A DNA stretch of 64,000 nucleotides from positions 37,110 through 101,109 of IMG/VR virus record IMGVR_UViG_3300042731_001312, one strand, 5' to 3'. The translations under genes were made by a program, and so were the position numbers. The notes beneath the pieces are model-generated. The model was not told where the DNA came from. It made no database searches and saw nothing but the letters and a program-made list of their open reading frames with translations. Position 1 is the stretch's first letter, and each line of letters begins with the position of its first letter. This document shows, piece by piece, positions 60,044 to 64,000 of this stretch. The DNA comes from a virus.

Positions 60044-60202
60044 ATGACCCTAGAAGAACACTTATACGTTGAAGAAGTATTAACAGAGGCCAACGCGTAC
60101 GGACTAAAGTCGGAAGTTCAAGAAAGTGCAAACAAATTCTTGAAAGAGGGTTATGGCTACCAGGACGCTTATGCTCTAGCTTTCGCTGAGTGGGTTAAGT
60201 AA
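60044..60202 (+). CDS. Small 52-residue protein
   Basis: ATG 5 bases after the RNase H stop. MTLEEHLYVEEVLTEANAYG then SEVQESANKFLKEGYGYQDAYALAFAEWVK; helical, with an E-x-A/G pattern reminiscent of ubiquitin-associated-like small helical folds. Unknown function; spacing and codon use support it. Confidence 0.62.
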   Translation: MTLEEHLYVEEVLTEANAYGLKSEVQESANKFLKEGYGYQDAYALAFAEWVK

Positions 60203-60227
60203 ACTTTCCACGTTATTAACATATAAT
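60200..60227 (+). promoter_or_regulatory. Promoter-like TAAAC-17-TATAAT
   Basis: TAAAC at 60200-60204, TATAAT at 60222-60227; only 4 bases before the ATG at 60232, so that gene would have a very short or no leader. Confidence 0.45.
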
Positions 60228-60231
60228 AAAC

Positions 60232-60660
60232 ATGCTAGACGAAACGAAGTTATTTGACTTTGTGAAAATTATGTTCACAAAGCGAGACCAATACAGTAAA
60301 CTAAAAAATCACACAAAGAAGAGGCATCATTTTATGATTAACCGTTTCTTTGCTATTAAATATCCATCAAATGCACAGCTATTTAATATTAATGGTATTA
60401 ATGGCGGTAATGTAGTAGAATGTTGGGCTACTGTTGCATCTAGGTTTAAATCTGTTCCGGGCTGGTTTTATACTAAAACTAAAAAGGCCGCTAAAAATGT
60501 GGCCGATAAATATACTCCAAGCGAACAGGCTTTGCAGATCTATATGGATCGAAACGAAATTGGCCATCGAGAAATTGAAGAGCTAAAGCAATTTGCAAAA
60601 GACGCGCTGTTTGCTGATTTACAAAAAATAGAGCAACAGATAGACGTCTATGCAAAATAA
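60232..60660 (+). CDS. Conserved-looking phage protein, unknown
   Basis: 142 residues: TKLFDFVKIMFTKRDQYSKL, HHFMINRFFAIKYPSNAQLFNI, VVECWATVASRFKSVPGWFYTKTKKAAK, then helices. I recall a similar pattern (FMINRFFAIxxPxxA...WxxxxSxxxxxxPGWxYTK) in other large marine phages without known role. Basic and helical, so possibly nucleic-acid binding; with its place after gp44 and RNase H it is a candidate replication accessory. Overlaps the next gene. Confidence 0.75.
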   Translation: MLDETKLFDFVKIMFTKRDQYSKLKNHTKKRHHFMINRFFAIKYPSNAQLFNINGINGGNVVECWATVASRFKSVPGWFYTKTKKAAKNVADKYTPSEQALQIYMDRNEIGHREIEELKQFAKDALFADLQKIEQQIDVYAK

Positions 60661-61297
60661 GGGAGATACATTTACTGAGATTATAGACATTACGCTCTAT
60701 AAGTATAACTCTATTGATTTAAAGATCTGGGGCATTATTAATCGTGACTCTAAGACTAGAAAAACCGGAGACAGTAGTATGCTGGTTTCAAAAGATCGAT
60801 TACTAGAATATCTAAAGGTAGCGTTTGGTTCAGATATTAATAGATTTAATGCAGTTTCGGATGTAAATATTCATAAAGAAGCGACTTCAATTTACTTTAT
60901 CTGGCAGATCTTTAAAAGCATGCCAAATTTAAGGTATGTTAGAGTAAATTTAAATACAAACTCTAGCTATAATAGAATTGTTAGCGTCGATCAGGTAAAG
61001 ACCATTAAATATGATATTAAAATCATAAGAGGCTCTGTTAGAATGTTTGACATATTCAATGAACATGAGTTAAGACTTGCTAATAACGTTCTATTAAAGG
61101 CGGGTTTAATTAAGCATGGTGAGAAATTTAAATCATTTAAACTTATGGACTTTTTAAGTGCCCTAGACCTTTATCAGGCTGAAAATAATACAGTTGAGGT
61201 ATTAGGAGTTACTAATGCATTTATCCATGAATTAGAGCAACACGAGCAGGATAATCCAGAAATGCTCTTAATCACCGACTGGGAGTCAGATATATAA
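60650..61297 (+). CDS. Unknown 215-residue protein
   Basis: Starts inside the previous gene (11-base overlap) and ends in the GATATATAA element. Mixed alpha/beta (ITLYKYNSIDLKIWGIINRDSKTRK, ATSIYFIWQIFKSMPNLRYVRVNLN). No family recognised. The coupled arrangement suggests partnership with the 142-residue protein. Confidence 0.7.
   Translation: MQNKGDTFTEIIDITLYKYNSIDLKIWGIINRDSKTRKTGDSSMLVSKDRLLEYLKVAFGSDINRFNAVSDVNIHKEATSIYFIWQIFKSMPNLRYVRVNLNTNSSYNRIVSVDQVKTIKYDIKIIRGSVRMFDIFNEHELRLANNVLLKAGLIKHGEKFKSFKLMDFLSALDLYQAENNTVEVLGVTNAFIHELEQHEQDNPEMLLITDWESDI
61289..61297 (+). promoter_or_regulatory. Late-promoter-like GATATATAA overlapping a stop codon
   Basis: Exact 9-mer whose TAA ends the 60650 gene (Ser-Asp-Ile-stop); 31 bases before the ATG at 61329. 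Confidence 0.68.
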
Positions 61298-61328
61298 TAA
61301 AAAATAGAGGCATTGACCCCTTCAATTA

Positions 61329-63281
61329 ATGGCGGTAACAAACTTTACAGCAAATCAAATCGGAGACTATTTCTTCGCTAAACTACAAGAGCCTTTCTCT
61401 GGTGTAACAAGAGTAACAGGTTGGAATATTTTAGTAGGAGTTAACTCTCCAAATAGCGTAGGTACTTTACAGTTAACCTCGGGTTCCAATGTTATCTATG
61501 GCACTAATGTAAACTGGAATTTAGCGCCGGGCAATAACTTTATCGTAGGTTCTCAAGTTTTCACTGTTGCTGGTATTGACGCATATAGTATTACTACAAC
61601 AGAACCTGCTAACTTTTCTGCAGCTGCGGCAAAATGGTACGAATACCCAGATCAAGATAATTATTTTACCTATGACTTTAGATGGTCCCAAGAAAGTATT
61701 TCTTCAGACGGCGGCCAGATGTCTGAGTTAAGACCTTTAAATAATCAGATTGGGCCTAGAGACTTAATGGGCATGCAATTTGACGCGGATAAACCGCTCT
61801 GGATTGACGTAAAGGCAGAGGTTTATAGATTATCAAGTTTACATAGCTTAAGCCTTTTATCAGTAACTTTTGAACTGGAAACGGCAGAAGGTACAATTCA
61901 ATCATGTCCTAATATTTGTGGCGAATGTGACGACCCGTATGTTGCTGGATGCACTAATATTGTAATCGACTGTACTGACCCAATCTACAACCCATATAAT
62001 TTAAATAAACCGACAGCAATTTATGAAGAGATTAGTGAACTTGCTGCTAATATGTGGGGACATCCAGTACAGTATTTTAGAGTAGAACCTGATCAAAGAT
62101 CTAGAGATGTTATCTTAATGGAGTACTCTCTATATAATGTAAAAGAGCAAGGCGACTTAAAGGTTATCGTTCCAGATAATGCAATGCCAACTAGAGAATT
62201 TACATACGATATTTTTGGTATGGGCTTTGAGGATTTCGAGATCCATATTACAAAAGGCCAAATGGAACAGGCATTCGGTGAAGGTATACTCCCAAGGCCT
62301 AGAGATTATATGTACATTCCAGTTATGAATAGAATGTATGAGGTGAGCTCAGTATCTTTAGCAGATGAGTTTAACCAAACCATGACGTACTGGAGAGTAA
62401 TGCTACAAAAATACGAAGAGCGTAGCTCTAGTATTGTTGAGGATGGAAGTGCAATAGAGCAACAGTTAGATGAACTTTATACTGGCGTTGAAGAAGTATT
62501 CGGAGAAGAAATTCAAGATGAATATGTACAATCTACTAAGCCAGAACAATACCAGACTGTTTTCTCAGAAGTTAGTGATGGTGTTAGAGAGAGAATCCAT
62601 AACGGACTAATTATCTCAGATAAAGAGATTAGAAATAAGTGGACTATTATCGGAAAGAACTCTTATGATTTAGAATCAGTTAAAGATTTAGGTATTGAAT
62701 GTCTGGTCTATGGTAAATATTCTCAATTACAGACATCAGATAATATTGCATTCTCTGCTTGGTTTAAACCTAATTTTACGTCGGCCACTGCAGAACAAAC
62801 AATTATCGATGGATCGAAAGATAATAAGGGTTTAAAACTAACAGTTAATAAAACTCATGTCAAGGCATATATTAATGACTTAGTACTAGAATACCCATTT
62901 GCAACTCAACCCGAAAACGATAACTGGTATGGTTTAGTATTTAATTTAAATAATACACATCTAAATACACATGTATCTGTGTATAAATTAAATCCAGTTA
63001 GTAATGCTATAACTTCTATGGCAGTTTCAGATACTTTAATTGAAGTGCTTGATAATAATTTTGAAATTACAAGTAAACTAGGTTGGGTTACCACTAAAAA
63101 ATGGTCTTTAATGCCTGGTAAAATGGCATTAACCAATATCAGATTATTTACTAAAGTGATCGGTAAAGATCAACATACTAATATTCTACAACAATATATC
63201 GTTAGAGATAACCGACTGGCTCATATTATCGATAACGCTGTTCCGTCTATTCAGTTAAGAAGGTATAACCAAAACAGGTAA
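61329..63281 (+). CDS. Neck protein-like virion protein (gp14-like core) with a LamG-like C-terminus
   Basis: 650 residues. Residues about 235-380 (AIYEEISELAANMWGHPVQYFRVEP, YSLYNVKEQGDLKVIVPDNAMPTREFTYDIFGMGFEDFEIHI, RPRDYMYIPVMNRMYEVSSVSLAD) resemble T4 neck protein gp14. Before them is a beta-rich insertion with four Cys (PNICGECDDPYVAGC). Residues about 470-600 (AFSAWFKPN, IIDGSKDNKGLKLTVNKTHVKAYIND, WYGLVFNLN) look like a LamG/concanavalin-like beta sandwich. T4 gp14 is 256 residues, so this would be a neck protein with added surface domains. Confidence 0.72.
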   Translation: MAVTNFTANQIGDYFFAKLQEPFSGVTRVTGWNILVGVNSPNSVGTLQLTSGSNVIYGTNVNWNLAPGNNFIVGSQVFTVAGIDAYSITTTEPANFSAAAAKWYEYPDQDNYFTYDFRWSQESISSDGGQMSELRPLNNQIGPRDLMGMQFDADKPLWIDVKAEVYRLSSLHSLSLLSVTFELETAEGTIQSCPNICGECDDPYVAGCTNIVIDCTDPIYNPYNLNKPTAIYEEISELAANMWGHPVQYFRVEPDQRSRDVILMEYSLYNVKEQGDLKVIVPDNAMPTREFTYDIFGMGFEDFEIHITKGQMEQAFGEGILPRPRDYMYIPVMNRMYEVSSVSLADEFNQTMTYWRVMLQKYEERSSSIVEDGSAIEQQLDELYTGVEEVFGEEIQDEYVQSTKPEQYQTVFSEVSDGVRERIHNGLIISDKEIRNKWTIIGKNSYDLESVKDLGIECLVYGKYSQLQTSDNIAFSAWFKPNFTSATAEQTIIDGSKDNKGLKLTVNKTHVKAYINDLVLEYPFATQPENDNWYGLVFNLNNTHLNTHVSVYKLNPVSNAITSMAVSDTLIEVLDNNFEITSKLGWVTTKKWSLMPGKMALTNIRLFTKVIGKDQHTNILQQYIVRDNRLAHIIDNAVPSIQLRRYNQNR

Positions 63282-63314
63282 TTATTCCAAATTCTAATCT
63301 AGGATAATTTTCTA

Positions 63315-63323
63315 GATATATAG
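63315..63323 (+). promoter_or_regulatory. Late-promoter-like GATATATAG
   Basis: One-mismatch copy 16 bases before the ATG at 63340. Confidence 0.5.
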
Positions 63324-63339
63324 AATATAATATCATATT

Positions 63340-63993
63340 ATGAGTGAGAAGAAAAAGACAATAGCTGAGCAGGCAGATGATATTAGGAAAGAGTTAGACG
63401 ATTTAATCGGAGATAGTCCGCTAAACGTAGAGAACGATCCTAAAGATTTACCTATTCAGTCAAAACCAACGGCATTAGCTCCGATGGTTAACTATACAGA
63501 ATTAAAAGCAGGTGCAACTAAAAAGGCACAAAAAACCATTACTTCTCTGATGAAATTTTATCTGGATGCAGATATTATTGAGAAGGATGAGTATATTAAA
63601 GCTAAGAAGCAAATGGATGAGATGACAATGTCTTCTCTAATTTATCAATTGCAAGCAGGTGAAAGAGCCCTAACTACTCTATTAGAAACTATCGACTCAG
63701 GTGAATTAGCACCTAGAATGTTTGAAGTACTAGCAACTTTACAGAAGTCAATGTTAGATATTATCAAATCTCAGACCATGTATCTGATGGCTGCAGAAGA
63801 AGGTACTAAAAGAATTGCTAGAGATATAGAGATCTATCAACAGAGACAGAATCAAACTGAGATTGAAGGAGCAGGTGGAGATACTAGTAATAAAAATATC
63901 CAAAGAGGTACAAAAGACTTAATGGCCGCTATCCGCGCAGGTATCGATGGTGCAAACGCGGACATTGAAGATGTTGAACCAACAGAAGAATAA
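63340..63993 (+). CDS. 16: Small terminase subunit, T4 gp16-like
   Basis: 217 residues, helical. LIYQLQAGERALTTLLETIDSGELAPRMFEVLATLQKSMLDIIKSQTMYLMAAEEG resembles the central oligomerising helices of T4 gp16 (GEL-pR-fEVL pattern). Small terminase recognises DNA for packaging and stimulates the large subunit gp17. The stop overlaps the next ATG (TAATG), consistent with gp17 following. Confidence 0.75.
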   Translation: MSEKKKTIAEQADDIRKELDDLIGDSPLNVENDPKDLPIQSKPTALAPMVNYTELKAGATKKAQKTITSLMKFYLDADIIEKDEYIKAKKQMDEMTMSSLIYQLQAGERALTTLLETIDSGELAPRMFEVLATLQKSMLDIIKSQTMYLMAAEEGTKRIARDIEIYQQRQNQTEIEGAGGDTSNKNIQRGTKDLMAAIRAGIDGANADIEDVEPTEE

Positions 63994-64000
63994 TGTCAGA
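63993..64000 (+). CDS. Start of next gene, probably large terminase (gp17)
   Basis: ATGTCAGA at the window end, overlapping the small terminase stop by one base. Product inferred only from T4 gene order (16 then 17). Confidence 0.4.

Noticed and set aside
1-64000. Insertion sequences, integrase or attachment sites
   Set aside because: No transposase, integrase or terminal inverted repeats were seen; gene order is dense and phage-like throughout.

Overview
The window is a 64 kb piece of a large, AT-rich, T4-like contractile-tailed phage genome. It carries recognisable T4 relatives for replication and recombination (gp32, primase, UvsY, UvsW, UvsX, gp41, gp46/47, clamp gp45, clamp loader gp44, RNase H, DNA polymerase gp43), nucleotide metabolism (NrdA, NrdB, dUTPase), late transcription (gp55) and head building (gp4, gp20, gp67-like, gp21, gp23, gp16-like). 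The host is probably Bacteroidota. A virion fibre-like protein has a BACON-type domain, and most genes start after A-rich leaders without a Shine-Dalgarno sequence. The host call is an inference, and several sigma70-like TATAAT boxes do not fit the usual Bacteroidota promoter.

Layout. 1-9.8 kb: virion genes, including a 5'-cut giant protein, a collagen/BACON fibre-like protein, a membrane-anchored coiled-coil protein and a tail-tube-fold protein. 9.8-11.4 kb: RuvC-like nuclease, a small minus-strand operon and a small plus-strand gene. 11.4-15.6 kb: gp32, primase, UvsY-like and UvsW. 15.6-24.7 kb: a late-type block of large proteins carrying T4-like capsid-targeting peptides, two of them nucleotidyltransferase (ligase-family) enzymes and one of those fused to an NMN-adenylyltransferase-like domain. 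24.8-26 kb: a short metallophosphatase operon. 26-32.2 kb: an operon with a putative DNA-base hypermodification pair (alpha-glutamyl/putrescinyl-thymine-pyrophosphorylase-like plus PLP-enzyme-like), a dUTPase, an FkbM methyltransferase and the N-terminal half of DNA polymerase. 32.3-37.5 kb: nrdB, nrdA, a holin-like gene, the sliding clamp, and then the C-terminal half of the polymerase. 37.5-44.8 kb: small genes, a cupin, uvsX, a 2OG-oxygenase, gp41, gp47 and gp46. 44.9-48 kb: virion proteins. 48.1-56.5 kb: gp55, gp4 and the head cassette (portal, gp67-like, protease-scaffold fusion, major capsid, internal protein). 56.5-57.7 kb: two minus-strand genes, one a glycosyltransferase. 57.7-61.3 kb: gp44, RNase H and small genes. 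61.3-64 kb: a neck-like protein, a gp16-like small terminase and the first bases of the next gene.

Regulation. A 9-base element, GATATATAA, sits just upstream of most head, tail and internal-protein genes, on both strands, and in places forms the stop codon of the gene before it. With the encoded gp55 it is the best candidate for the phage late promoter. A second class (G/TAAAC, 17-18 bases, TATAAT or TATAAC) precedes replication and metabolic genes. Rho-independent terminators close most transcription units.

The most interesting points are the capsid-targeted enzyme block with internal start sites and protease-like sites, the split polymerase, the putative base-hypermodification operon, the protease-scaffold fusion, and a motif shared by the major capsid protein and a DUF3008-type protein.
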